Assembly (NCBI RefSeq): GCF_004571025.1
Contig: NZ_SPQT01000012.1
Span: forward strand, 62,001-126,000
DNA length: 64,000 bases
DNA from: Bradyrhizobium niftali
GTDB taxonomy: Bacteria > Pseudomonadota > Alphaproteobacteria > Rhizobiales > Xanthobacteraceae
Reading direction: 5' to 3'
Shown: positions 54,073 through 62,591 of the stretch, piece after piece
Position numbering within the stretch: position 1 is the stretch's first letter
Layout: each line of letters begins with the position of its first letter
Translations under genes and position numbers: made by a program
Notes under the pieces: generated by a model
Databases searched by the model: none
The model's input: the letters and a program-made list of their open reading frames with translations, nothing else
What the model was told of the DNA's origin: nothing

Positions 54073-54105
54073 GCGTTCCCTCCCCCCTTGCGGGGGAGGG
54101 AACGC
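54073..54105. terminator. bidirectional terminator/repeat hairpin
   Basis: GCGTTCCCTCCCCC (54073-54086) pairs perfectly with GGGGGAGGGAACGC (54092-54105), leaving a 5-base loop. It lies between the convergent nadX and sorbosone-dehydrogenase genes. The CCCTCCCCC/CTTGCGGGGG core matches the family D repeat near 17755. Confidence 0.7.
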
Positions 54106-54118
54106 ACCTCCCTCGAAA

Positions 54119-55423
54119 TTACGCGCCCGTCACGCGCCAGATCGCATTGCCGACGTCGTCGGCCATCAGCAGCGACTTCTTGTCGGGGCCGATCACGACG
54201 CCAACCGGACGGCCGTAGGATTCCTTCTCGTCCGGGGACAGGAAGCCCGACAGGATGTCGCGACCGGGGCCGGACGGGCGGCCGTTCTCGAACGGGATGA
54301 ACACCAGCTTGTAGCCGGACAGCGTGCTGCGATTCCACGAGCCGTGCTGGCCGATCACCATGCCGTCGGGGAAACCAGGCAACGTGCCCGCCGGCATCCA
54401 GCACAGGCCGAGCGAAGCGGTGTGGCCGCCGAGCGCATAGTCCGGTTGAAGCGCCTTGGCGACCATCGCCGGATCCTGCGGCACGCGGTCATCCACCGTC
54501 TTGCCCCAGTAGCAATAGGGCCAGCCATAGAAGCCGCCGTCGCGTACCGAGGTGAGATAGTCCGGCGGCGTCTCGTCGCCGAGGCCGTCGCGCTCGTTGA
54601 CGACGGTCCAGAGCACGTTCGTGTTCGGCTCCCAGGCAAGGCCCACCGGGTTGCGCAAGCCGGCGCCGAAGATGCGATGCGTGCCGGCGATGAGGTCGAG
54701 CTCGTACACCGCGGCGCGGCCTTCCTCGACCTCCATGCCCATCTCGGCGATGTTGCTGAGCGAGCCGACGCCGGCATACAGCTTCTTGCCGTCGGGGCTG
54801 GCGAGCAGGCTGCGCGTCCAGTGGCCGCTCGGCTTGAACGTCGTGAGCCGCTTGCCCGGTGCGGTGATGCGGTCGGCATTGGCGACATAGGGGAAGGCCA
54901 TCACGCCGTCCGTATTGCCGACATAGAAGGTGTCGCCGACCAACGCCATGCCGAACGGCTGGCTGAGGTTCTCCATGAACGCGCCGCGAACTTCGGCGAC
55001 GCCGTCGCCGTCCTTGTCGCGCAGCAGCGTGATGCGGTTGGCGGAAACGCCGAGCGCGGCGGCGCGCCGCATCGTTGCCTGCATCGCGTAGTGAAACACG
55101 CTGCGCGGAGGGCCTGCGATCTGCGTCGCTTCCGCGATCAGCACATCGCCATTGGGCAGCACCTCGATCCAGCGCGGATGGTCGAGGCCGGTCGCGAACG
55201 CGTTGACCTTGAGCCCCGGCGCGACGGCCGGCTTCTGGCCCTCGCTCCAGCCGCGTGCGGTCGGCATCTTCAGTGTCGGGATCGCGCCTTGCGGTTTCGC
55301 CTCGGGAATGGCGGGCGTCTGACCCCAGGCCGGTGCGGGCTCCGTGCCCGAGAGCTTGCGCCATTGCAGCGCGATGCCGCCGAGCAGCGCGACGAACTGC
55401 GCAAAGATGCTGGAAAAAGTCAT
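54119..55423 (-). CDS. PQQ-dependent sugar dehydrogenase (sorbosone dehydrogenase family)
   Basis: A 434-residue protein with an N-terminal membrane anchor/signal (FAQFVALLGGIALQW) and a six-bladed propeller of the glucose/sorbosone dehydrogenase type. NAFATGLDHPRWIEVLPNGD, YVGNTDGVMAFPY, LRNPVGLAWEPNT and HTASLGLCWMPAG are family segments. It should oxidise a sugar or aldehyde in the periplasm with PQQ; PQQ dependence is inferred from the family. Single gene, convergent with nadX. Confidence 0.88.
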   Translation of the reverse strand: MTFSSIFAQFVALLGGIALQWRKLSGTEPAPAWGQTPAIPEAKPQGAIPTLKMPTARGWSEGQKPAVAPGLKVNAFATGLDHPRWIEVLPNGDVLIAEATQIAGPPRSVFHYAMQATMRRAAALGVSANRITLLRDKDGDGVAEVRGAFMENLSQPFGMALVGDTFYVGNTDGVMAFPYVANADRITAPGKRLTTFKPSGHWTRSLLASPDGKKLYAGVGSLSNIAEMGMEVEEGRAAVYELDLIAGTHRIFGAGLRNPVGLAWEPNTNVLWTVVNERDGLGDETPPDYLTSVRDGGFYGWPYCYWGKTVDDRVPQDPAMVAKALQPDYALGGHTASLGLCWMPAGTLPGFPDGMVIGQHGSWNRSTLSGYKLVFIPFENGRPSGPGRDILSGFLSPDEKESYGRPVGVVIGPDKKSLLMADDVGNAIWRVTGA

Positions 55424-55556
55424 GAGAGGCCCCTGTGTGCGCGCGCATCCAACTGGCTGAAGGGGCAGACGTCAACCTGTGCGGCGCACCGGCCGGGCCT
55501 ATTCCCGTGGAATGGCAGCCGATCGAATTTGCATGGCAGGGTGAACTGGCCGCGGA

Positions 55557-55766
55557 TCAGCGGCCGATCTGCCGCTCCAGCCGCCGTGCCGCGCGAAAAT
55601 CGTTGAGGTGATGGATGTTCGGCGCCAGCGCGGCCTCCTTGGACAGGAGATGATAGACCCGCGCCACCGTGCGCTGCTTCTGCTTCGGCCGCCCCGGGGG
55701 CAGCGCCCGCGCCTTTCGCGCGGCGGCAATGGCGTGCTCGCGAAAATAATCGTAGGCGTCCGACAT
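55557..55766 (-). CDS. small conserved hypothetical protein
   Basis: A 69-residue, strongly basic protein (MSDAYDYFREHAIAAARKARAL, then RPKQKQRTVARVYHLLSKEA). It has no recognised domain. The frame is intact, with an even amphipathic helical pattern, and lies between two annotated genes in the same direction, but the ribosome-binding site is weak. It may be a small DNA- or RNA-associated protein; function unknown. Confidence 0.55.
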   Translation of the reverse strand: MSDAYDYFREHAIAAARKARALPPGRPKQKQRTVARVYHLLSKEAALAPNIHHLNDFRAARRLERQIGR

Positions 55767-55837
55767 GGCGCGATGCTCTGTGGTCAGTGCATGTGTCGCG
55801 GGGGTAACGAGCGAGCGGAAGGGCGGTTCCTCTCGCT

Positions 55838-55964
55838 GTCGTCCCGGCGAAGGCCGGGACCCATACCGCGGAATCCATCGTTTGCGGATGGTAGACGTAC
55901 CGAACGACGAGTCTTCGCCAAACCCCGGCCTGTGGTTATGGGTCCCGGCCTTCGCCGGGACGAC
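55838..55964. repeat. palindromic intergenic repeat, family E
   Basis: TCGTCCCGGCGAAGGCCGGGACCCAT at the left is matched in reverse by ATGGGTCCCGGCCTTCGCCGGGACGA at the right, a nearly perfect 26-bp terminal inverted repeat around a variable centre. It lies downstream of the methyltransferase-like gene. Confidence 0.85.
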
Positions 55965-55991
55965 ACCGAATGTGTGGCGCGGGCTCCGCTA

Positions 55992-56618
55992 TCACCGCGG
56001 CGACAGGAACGGGATGATCATCGGCACGCGGCGGCAATAGGCGCCGTAGGCGTCTTCGCCGAGCTCCTTGGACAGGAACACCTCTTCCATCCGTCCCTTC
56101 TGCCACATGCCGAGCGAGATCAGGATCGCGCCGAGGATCGTCGTCACGGCGCCGATCGCGATGCCGGTGACGAGCATGCCGAAGATCAGCCCGGTGTAAA
56201 TCGGGTGGCGCACGATACCGTAGGGGCCGGTGTCGATGACGTGGTGGTCTTCCTTGTGGGTGATGGTGTTGGACCAGAACTTTCCGAGATGCAGCCGCCC
56301 CCACCAGGCGAAGGCGATGCCGGCGACCGAGAGGACCGCGGCGATGGTGATGCCGGTGTTGCCGAGCACCCAGAGCGGCTTCCAGCCCATGACTTCCGCA
56401 ATCCACGGCGTGTACAGGATGCCGCCGACCAGGATCGGCAGGCGATAGCGCTGCGACTCCAGCGTCATCACCTGCTTCTTGGTCCGCCCCTGCCAGAACG
56501 AGGCGCCCACCCAACTGGCGAGAAAGGCGAGCCAGATCAGGGCCAGGAGTTCGGTCGGCCAGGTCGTGGTCCAGCCACCCCAGGCCACGGAGAGAAGCTT
56601 GCTGAAATCGAAGGACAT
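55992..56618 (-). CDS. isoprenylcysteine methyltransferase-like membrane protein
   Basis: A 208-residue membrane protein (about five segments). The C-terminal part WSNTITHKEDHHVIDTGPYG, IVRHPIYTGLIFGMLV and EEVFLSKELGEDAYGAYCRRVP is the ICMT/PEMT signature, with SAM-binding and head-group positions. In bacteria such proteins probably methylate lipids or small thiols; the substrate is unknown. The ATG at 56618 is used; the frame continues upstream only as an antisense-frame shadow of the epimerase gene. It follows the epimerase after 31 bases in the same direction. Confidence 0.88.
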   Translation of the reverse strand: MSFDFSKLLSVAWGGWTTTWPTELLALIWLAFLASWVGASFWQGRTKKQVMTLESQRYRLPILVGGILYTPWIAEVMGWKPLWVLGNTGITIAAVLSVAGIAFAWWGRLHLGKFWSNTITHKEDHHVIDTGPYGIVRHPIYTGLIFGMLVTGIAIGAVTTILGAILISLGMWQKGRMEEVFLSKELGEDAYGAYCRRVPMIIPFLSPR

Positions 56619-56649
56619 GAGGAAAGGTTCTTTGGTTTGGGCGGCGGCC

Positions 56650-57681
56650 TTAGCCCACGCGCGAGGAGAGCGCGTGATGCTTGATGGCGCCGGAGGGCTG
56701 CTGGCCGTTGCGGGCGAGCAGATGGGTGATGGTTTCGCGTAGCACCGGCTCGATCGGGCGCGGCGCGTAGCCAAGCTCATTACGGGCTTTGCCGATCGAG
56801 AGGTCGCTCGCGGCAAGCGCGATGCGCACGCCTTCGCCAGTGCCGTTGGGCGGCCGGCGCGTGATGTGATCGGAGATCTTCTCGAGCATAACGGCGGAAA
56901 GTTCGGCGATCTTGCCGGGCACGACGATCGGGAACTGCCGGCGGCCGCTCATCGCCGACATCATTCGCAGGATGCGGCCGAGCGGGACGCAGTCGCCGCC
57001 GAGGATGTAGCGCTGGCCAATGCGGCCGCGCTCCATCGTCAGCACGAGGCCCATGGCGACGTCGCGGACATCGACGAGATTGACCAGGAAGTTGAGATGC
57101 GGCTGCACCTTCTTCTGGAGGAAGTACCAGAGCATCGCGGTCGGCGGCGTCAGATTGTGGTCGGCGGCACCGATCGGCATGGTCGGCGTGCCGATCACGA
57201 GCGGAAAGCCATTGGCCGCGGCCTTCGCGGCATGATGCTCGGCCAGCGACTTCGACCGCGTATAGGCACCGGGCATCGCGTCGGCCGGCTGCAGCGCCTC
57301 CTCGGCGGGCGCGCCGTTGAGGTCGGTATAGGGGAACAGGATCGATTCCGTCGAGCAGTGCAGGAAGCGCGACACGCCGCGCTTCATCGCAGCTGCCAGC
57401 ACGACCTCGGTGCCGCGGAAATTGACGTCGTGAAAGTCCTGCTTGTTGGCAACCCACATGCCGGGCAGGCCGGCGAGGTGATAGACCTGATCGACGCCGG
57501 CCAGCGCGGCATCGACCGCGGCGCCGTCCAGCACCGAGCCGTGAACATAGTCGACGTCGGTATTGGCGGCGGCCGGCGGCCGGACGTCGAGAACACGCAC
57601 CCGCTGCCCACGGGCGCGGAGCGATTCTACGAGATGATGTCCGATGAAGCCGCTGCCACCGGTAACCAGTACGAGAGCCAT
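56650..57681 (-). CDS. NAD-dependent epimerase/dehydratase (HpnA-like)
   Basis: A 343-residue extended short-chain dehydrogenase/reductase. VLVTGGSGFIGHHLVESL is the TGxxGFxG nucleotide loop. The active site has Ser in HCSTESILFPY and YTRSK as the YxxxK. DDNLTPPTAMLWYF-like and YILGGDCVPLGRIL segments resemble hopanoid-associated HpnA, so a hopanoid or sugar-nucleotide role is possible but unproven. It heads a short same-strand group with the methyltransferase-like gene. Start and length are standard. Confidence 0.85.
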   Translation of the reverse strand: MALVLVTGGSGFIGHHLVESLRARGQRVRVLDVRPPAAANTDVDYVHGSVLDGAAVDAALAGVDQVYHLAGLPGMWVANKQDFHDVNFRGTEVVLAAAMKRGVSRFLHCSTESILFPYTDLNGAPAEEALQPADAMPGAYTRSKSLAEHHAAKAAANGFPLVIGTPTMPIGAADHNLTPPTAMLWYFLQKKVQPHLNFLVNLVDVRDVAMGLVLTMERGRIGQRYILGGDCVPLGRILRMMSAMSGRRQFPIVVPGKIAELSAVMLEKISDHITRRPPNGTGEGVRIALAASDLSIGKARNELGYAPRPIEPVLRETITHLLARNGQQPSGAIKHHALSSRVG

Positions 57682-57710
57682 GAAGAAGGTTTGCTGTTTT
57701 GCTTCTAGAG

Positions 57711-58229
57711 CTATCGGGTTGAAAGGGAATTGGTCGGAAGAGGCGCCAGAATCGCGGCAAGGTCGCGACGGAAGCCCAGTGCAATGAATAATTTTGCCAT
57801 GACAAACATCGGTCCCAGCAAAAGATGCGACGGAAACGTGAATAACGAGGCTTCGCGCCCCTCAAAAACCTTGTGGCCGATGGCCTGCGCGGCAAGGCCG
57901 AGCCCGACCAGCGCGGCGAAAATCGCCCACATCGTCATGGTGCTAGCTTGCGCCGAAATGGTCGTGGCGATCGAAAACAGCACGACGGAGACGGCCAGAA
58001 TGCCGACCCCGAGCGCAACGTCGAGCAGCAGCCAATAGATCAGAACCGGCAAGGCCAGGATGACTGCCAGACTGAGTTCAGTTCCGAATAGCGGCACCTT
58101 CACCAACGTCAGCGGCAGCACGGCGCCCGTGAACAGCAAGAGGATACCGACCACATGCATCGCCGTATTCCGGGGATCGCGATGGTACTCGACATAAACG
58201 GCAAGTTGGCGTTGAAACAAGCCACCCAT
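57711..58229 (-). CDS. Mpo1-like (DUF962) membrane protein
   Basis: A 172-residue membrane protein with four hydrophobic segments. The N-terminal EYHRDPRNTAMHVVGILLL and the late QAIGHKVFEGREASLF give the paired His of the Mpo1/YGL010w family (dioxygenase of 2-hydroxy fatty acids in yeast). In bacteria the role is not established; fatty-acid alpha-oxidation is inferred. The ATG at 58229 matches the family start; an upstream extension of 31 codons is possible but unlike the family. Confidence 0.86.
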   Translation of the reverse strand: MGGLFQRQLAVYVEYHRDPRNTAMHVVGILLLFTGAVLPLTLVKVPLFGTELSLAVILALPVLIYWLLLDVALGVGILAVSVVLFSIATTISAQASTMTMWAIFAALVGLGLAAQAIGHKVFEGREASLFTFPSHLLLGPMFVMAKLFIALGFRRDLAAILAPLPTNSLSTR

Positions 58230-58403
58230 CTTGGTCTCATGCAGCACAGGGTTGGGGAAGGACGAACCAGAGCCTATAGCACCTGATAGGGCAGTGCACA
58301 AACCGGCACTATTGTCGCGCAAGACCGTGCTGTCGCGCTGTGAAACAGGTCACAAAACAATCAGGACTTCAAGGGGTTCCGTCTGGCGCCGAGGCGCGCT
58401 CGT

Positions 58404-59078
58404 TCAGCGCTTCTTGGCGGGCTTTTTCGTCGCAGGCGCAGGTGCCGCAGCCGGATGCGCGGGTGCCTCCTCCGGTACCTTGGCAAAGGTCAGGATTTGC
58501 AACTGGCCGTTGACGGCCGCGGTCGGCTTCGCCCGGTCGAGAAACTGCTCCTCGCCGAGGCCGATCGGGTGCAGCCGCTTGGTCGAGATCTTGAACGTGT
58601 TCACCAGCACGTCGCGGATCGCGTCGGCCCGGCGCTGGCTCAGGATCGCATTGGCCTCGCGCGTCTTCGAATTGGATTCGACGTGGCCGACGATCAGGAA
58701 GGTGTAGGGCAGCAGCGAGGAATGAACCAGCGCGTCCGCGATGCGGCCGACGGTCTGGTAGGACGCCGGCTGGATGATCGGCGTGTCGGCGTCGAACTGG
58801 ATCTGCGCGTTGAAGGCGGGCAGCTTGGCGAGATCAGGCGCGATCGGCGGCCGGTTCACCGGCCCCGGATCGTTCTTGATCCTGGCCTTGGCGCGCTCCA
58901 TCACCTGCTGCTTCAGCGCGGGAAGGTCGATTTCGGCGGCCTCTTCGACATGGTTCAGCTTGCCGACGATGTCGTCGCGGGTCGGCGGCGCCGTCTGTGC
59001 GCTGGCTGCGCCCGCGAGCAAGGCGAGGCCGAGCGCGATGCCGATTCCGGCAGTGGAGAGCCCCTTCGCGCGCATCAT
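58404..59078 (-). CDS. OmpA-family outer-membrane/peptidoglycan-binding protein
   Basis: A 224-residue exported protein with signal peptide (GIALGLALLAGAASA). A short helical middle precedes an OmpA-like domain (IQFDADTPIIQPASYQTV, IVGHVESNSKTREANAILSQRRADAIRDVLV). This binds diaminopimelate of peptidoglycan. The tail is Ala/Pro/Lys-rich. The ATG at 59078 overlaps the preceding Cys-rich gene stop in an ATGA arrangement, so the two are probably translated together. Confidence 0.9.
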   Translation of the reverse strand: MMRAKGLSTAGIGIALGLALLAGAASAQTAPPTRDDIVGKLNHVEEAAEIDLPALKQQVMERAKARIKNDPGPVNRPPIAPDLAKLPAFNAQIQFDADTPIIQPASYQTVGRIADALVHSSLLPYTFLIVGHVESNSKTREANAILSQRRADAIRDVLVNTFKISTKRLHPIGLGEEQFLDRAKPTAAVNGQLQILTFAKVPEEAPAHPAAAPAPATKKPAKKR

Positions 59079-59491
59079 CGATACCCCGCGTCGTCCACGG
59101 CCTTCAGGCAGTTGTTGCTGATGCCCTTGGGCGTCGAGACCAGGCAGGGGATCGACTTGCTGGTCTCCTTGGTCGAGCCGCCGCAGACCTTGACGATCTC
59201 GCGCTGGCAGGCGTTCGCCACCGTGATGCGCGCGGCGACGCGCTTCTGGATGGCGTCGAAGACGCCGAGATAATCGCTCTGGCACTGCGGCGAGAGCACG
59301 TCGCGGTTGCGGGACAGGCACTCCTTCAGCCGGGTCGAATCCGGATTGACGCCGCGGCAATTGGCGACGATTTCCGCACCGCAGCTCGCCGCCAGCTTTC
59401 CGATCGAATCGCCAAAGCTCATGGTCTCCGCCGCCGCAAGCGACGGCATAACCAATGCCAGCACGATCAATGTGATGGAGCCCCGGACCAT
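59075..59491 (-). CDS. exported Cys-rich hypothetical protein
   Basis: A 138-residue protein with a signal peptide (GSITLIVLALVMPSLAAA). Eight Cys then occur in a spaced pattern (SCGAEIVANCRG, ECLSRN, PQCQSDY, ACQREIVKVCGG, PCLVST, NCLKAV), reminiscent of Cys-rich (GLG1-type) repeats. Likely disulfide-bonded in the periplasm. It is coupled to the OmpA-like gene by a 4-base overlap. The start could also be 36 bases earlier (59527). Confidence 0.78.
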   Translation of the reverse strand: MVRGSITLIVLALVMPSLAAAETMSFGDSIGKLAASCGAEIVANCRGVNPDSTRLKECLSRNRDVLSPQCQSDYLGVFDAIQKRVAARITVANACQREIVKVCGGSTKETSKSIPCLVSTPKGISNNCLKAVDDAGYR

Positions 59492-59540
59492 GGCCGCATC
59501 TGATACGGGGAAGTTCGCGGTGGTCAAGGGGCGTAGAGCG

Positions 59541-59567
59541 AAGAAAGACGGCGGCGTAACGCCGCCG
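59541..59567 (-). terminator. terminator after uvrD
   Basis: Stem CGGCGGCG with CGCCGCCG around a 3-base loop (TTA on the minus strand) at 59549-59567. On the minus strand it is followed by TCTTTCTT. It ends uvrD transcription before the Cys-rich gene. Confidence 0.7.
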
Positions 59568-59582
59568 CAACAGGGGAGGGCC

Positions 59583-62174
59583 TCACGCCCGCTGCACGAA
59601 GCTGTCCACGACCTTCTTCTCGCCGGCCTTGTCGAAGGCGATGGTGAGCTTGTTGCCGTCGATCTTGGTGACGCGGCCGTAGCCGAATTTCTGGTGGAAG
59701 ACGCGGTCGGAGAGCGAGAATTCCGAGGTCGTGCCGGTGGATTTGGCGACCAGCTCGCCCTCGATCGTCATCGGTCCGCGCCGGCGCGAGGAGAAGCTGC
59801 CGAAATCGGGTCCGGATGACGAGGAGGACGAGAACGTCGCGGCCTCTTCCTCAAAGCTGCCGTGGCCGCCGGCGCCGGTGCGGCCGCCGCCGCGGTTGCG
59901 GTTGGCCTGCGCCCGCTGCCAGCCCGGTGTCGTATAGCTGGAGCCGAACGCCTCCATGTCGTCGAAGCGCGAGGCGCCATAGCCGCCGGTGCCGCCCCAG
60001 GCCGAGCCGCCCTTGGATTCCGTGATCTCGACATTGGCCGCCGGCAATTCGTCGAGGAAGCGCGACGGGATCGTGGTCGACCAGGTGCCATGGATCCGGC
60101 GGTTGGTGGCGAAATAGATCATGGCGCGGCGGCGCGCCCGGGTCAGGCCGACATGGCCGAGCCGGCGCTCTTCCTCAAGCCCGGCGCGGCCCTGTTCGTC
60201 CAGCGTGCGCTGGCTCGGGAACAGGCCTTCCTCCCAGCCCGGTAGGAACACGTTGTCGAATTCGAGGCCCTTGGCCGAATGCAGCGTCATCAGCGACACC
60301 GCGTCTTCCTCGGCACCGCCGTCGCGGTCCATCACCAGCGAGATGTGCTCCAAAAACCCTTGCAGGTTCTCGAACTCCTCCATGGAGCGCACCAGCTCCT
60401 TGAGGTTTTCGAGCCGGCCGGCGGCGTCCGCCGAACGGTCTTTCTGCCACATCTCGGTGTAGCCGCTCTCGTCGAGCACGATCTGGGCGAGGTCGGTATG
60501 CGCGGTGACTTCGCGCTGGGCGCGCCAGCGGTCGAACTGGGCGACGAGGTCGCGCAGGGACCCGCGCGCCTTCGGCTTCAGCTCGTCGGTCTCGACCACC
60601 GCGCGCGCTGCCTCAAACAGCGGAATGCGGCGCTTGCGGGCGTGGTCGTGCAGCATCTGCACGGTGGCATCGCCGAGGCCGCGCTTGGGCGTGTTGACGA
60701 TACGCTCGAAGGCGAGATCGTCGGCCGGTGAATTGATGACACGCAGATAGGCCAGCGCGTCGCGGATCTCGGCGCGCTCGTAGAAGCGCGGGCCGCCGAT
60801 GACGCGATAGGGCAGGCCGAGCGTGACGAAACGGTCTTCGAACTCGCGCATCTGGTAGGAGGCGCGCACCAGGATCGCGATCTCGTTCAGTTTCTCGCCC
60901 TGGCGCTGGATCTGCTCGATCTCCTCGCCGATGCCGCGGGCTTCCTCTTCCGAATCCCACGAGCCCGTCACCGTGACCTTCTCGCCGTCCTGGTCCTCGG
61001 TGCGCAGCGTCTTGCCGAGCCGGCCTTCATTGTGCGCGATCAGGTGCGAGGCGGCGGCGAGGATGTGGCCGGTCGAACGGTAATTGCGTTCGAGGCGAAT
61101 GACCTTGGCGCCGGGGAAATCGTGGTCGAAGCGCAGGATGTTGTCGACCTCGGCGCCGCGCCAGCCATAGATCGACTGATCGTCGTCGCCGACGCAGCAG
61201 ATGTTCTTGACGTGGGGCGTGGCCACCGCCACATGCTCCGTCATTCCGGGGCGATGCGCAGCATCGAACCCGGAATCTCGATCCTCGGACTCACTGCTGG
61301 ATTCCGGGTTCGGCTCTTCGAGCCGCCCCGGAATGACGGTGGGCGTGGTTTGCTTCGCCGGCGCCTGCGACAGCAGCCGCAGCCACAGATACTGCGCGAC
61401 GTTGGTGTCCTGATATTCGTCCACCAGGATGTATTTGAAGCGCTGCTGGTATTGCCGCAGGATATCCGGGTGCTCGCGGAAGATGCGGATGTTCTCCAGC
61501 AGCAGGTCGCCGAAATCGGCGGCGTTCAGGATCTTCAGCCGCTCCTGATAGCTCGCATAGAGCTTGCCGCCCTTGCCGTTGGCGAAGACAGCGGCTTCGC
61601 CCGAGGGCACCTGCGACGGCGTCAGGCCGCGGTTCTTCCAGCCGTCGATCAGGCCGGCCAGCATGCGCGCCGGCCAGCGCTTGTCGTCGATGTTGTCGGC
61701 CTGAAGCAGCTGCTTCAACAGCCGGACCTGGTCGTCGACGTCGAGCACGGTGAAGTTCGACTTGAGCTGCGCCAGCTCGGCATGGGTGCGCAGGATGCGG
61801 CCGCCGATGGAGTGGAAGGTGCCGAGCCACGGCATGCCCTCCACCGCGTGGCCGAGCATCTGGCCGAGCCGGTGCTTCATCTCGCGCGCGGCCTTGTTGG
61901 TGAAGGTCACCGACAGGATCTCGGCGGGGCGGGCGCGGCCCTGGCTCAGGATATGGGCGATGCGCGTGGTCAGCACGCGGGTCTTGCCGGTGCCGGCGCC
62001 AGCCAGCACCAGGACCGGGCCGTCCAGCGTCTCCACCGCCTCGCGCTGCTCGGGATTGAGCCCGGACAGGTATTTCGGGCCCACCGAGGCGCGCGCACGC
62101 GCGGCGATGCCGCCGGCTGCGGGCTGGTGGTCGGGGACGCTGGTGATCTTGCTCGGCTCGGTCATGCGAATCAT
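59583..62174 (-). CDS. uvrD: ATP-dependent DNA helicase UvrD/PcrA-like, with in-frame repeat insertion
   Basis: An 863-residue superfamily 1A helicase for excision and mismatch repair. Motifs in order: Walker A LAGAGTGKTRVLTTRI, motif II LVDEYQDTNVAQ, motif III VGDDDQSIYGWRGAE, then LHSAKGLEFDNVFLPGWEEG and motif VI GHVGLTRARRR, with a C-terminal Tudor-like basic end. Unusually, between motifs II and III about 35 residues (TVIPGRLEEPNPESSSESED and on to RPGMTEH) are encoded by a family A palindromic repeat at 61239-61339. The reading frame is kept. The start is MIRM at 62174 or MTEP at 62165. Confidence 0.94.
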   Translation of the reverse strand: MIRMTEPSKITSVPDHQPAAGGIAARARASVGPKYLSGLNPEQREAVETLDGPVLVLAGAGTGKTRVLTTRIAHILSQGRARPAEILSVTFTNKAAREMKHRLGQMLGHAVEGMPWLGTFHSIGGRILRTHAELAQLKSNFTVLDVDDQVRLLKQLLQADNIDDKRWPARMLAGLIDGWKNRGLTPSQVPSGEAAVFANGKGGKLYASYQERLKILNAADFGDLLLENIRIFREHPDILRQYQQRFKYILVDEYQDTNVAQYLWLRLLSQAPAKQTTPTVIPGRLEEPNPESSSESEDRDSGFDAAHRPGMTEHVAVATPHVKNICCVGDDDQSIYGWRGAEVDNILRFDHDFPGAKVIRLERNYRSTGHILAAASHLIAHNEGRLGKTLRTEDQDGEKVTVTGSWDSEEEARGIGEEIEQIQRQGEKLNEIAILVRASYQMREFEDRFVTLGLPYRVIGGPRFYERAEIRDALAYLRVINSPADDLAFERIVNTPKRGLGDATVQMLHDHARKRRIPLFEAARAVVETDELKPKARGSLRDLVAQFDRWRAQREVTAHTDLAQIVLDESGYTEMWQKDRSADAAGRLENLKELVRSMEEFENLQGFLEHISLVMDRDGGAEEDAVSLMTLHSAKGLEFDNVFLPGWEEGLFPSQRTLDEQGRAGLEEERRLGHVGLTRARRRAMIYFATNRRIHGTWSTTIPSRFLDELPAANVEITESKGGSAWGGTGGYGASRFDDMEAFGSSYTTPGWQRAQANRNRGGGRTGAGGHGSFEEEAATFSSSSSSGPDFGSFSSRRRGPMTIEGELVAKSTGTTSEFSLSDRVFHQKFGYGRVTKIDGNKLTIAFDKAGEKKVVDSFVQRA
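61239..61339. repeat. family A palindromic repeat inside uvrD (copy 5)
   Basis: CGTCATTCCGGGGCGATGCG on the left and GCCGCCCCGGAATGACG on the right, with inner CCCGGAATCTCG and GGATTCCGGGTTCG arms. About 101 bases, and the uvrD frame continues through it, adding roughly 34 residues. All other copies of this family in the window are intergenic. Confidence 0.9.
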
Positions 62175-62412
62175 TTGGCCCCACGATGGCACCGCGGGGT
62201 GACGGGAGGGAGCCTTCATAACAGGGATTGATGCCTATATGGGGCGGCGGTGCGAGGTTTTCCACGTACGTGGCAGGCCGATTTGTTCCTGCGGGAGCTG
62301 CTAATTTCCACCTTGCGTGGGCAGGAACCATCGTTCCCGCGTCGAGATTGTCTGGACAGGTGGCGCGGCCAGCCGCGCCGACGCAGATAAATATCAAGAC
62401 GAGGATTTGACC

Positions 62413-62583
62413 ATGCTTGGCTGGGTTGTGACGTTTCTGGTTATCGCACTGATCGCCGGTATCCTGGGCTTTGGCGGCATCGCCGGCGCTTCGATCGAAA
62501 TCGCCAAGATCATCTTCTTCATTGCGGTCGTGCTGTTCCTGGTTTCGGCCGTGGTCGGCCTCGCCCGCGGCCGCAGGATCTAG
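62413..62583 (+). CDS. DUF1328 (YtjA-type) small membrane protein
   Basis: A 56-residue protein, MLGWVVTFLVIALIAGILGF then GGIAGASIEIAKIIFFIAVV, ending in GRRI: two membrane helices joined by a Gly turn. This is the YtjA/DUF1328 family, of unknown function, common in proteobacteria and often stress-linked. AAGACGAGGATTTGACC precedes the ATG, giving GAGG at suitable spacing. It lies between the divergent uvrD and a repeat. Confidence 0.93.
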   Translation: MLGWVVTFLVIALIAGILGFGGIAGASIEIAKIIFFIAVVLFLVSAVVGLARGRRI

Positions 62584-62591
62584 CGGTGTTA

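Noticed and set aside
58404..59570. A 388-codon version of the OmpA-like protein
   Set aside because: The N-terminal part is the Cys-rich gene in another frame; the signal peptide shows the start at 59078.
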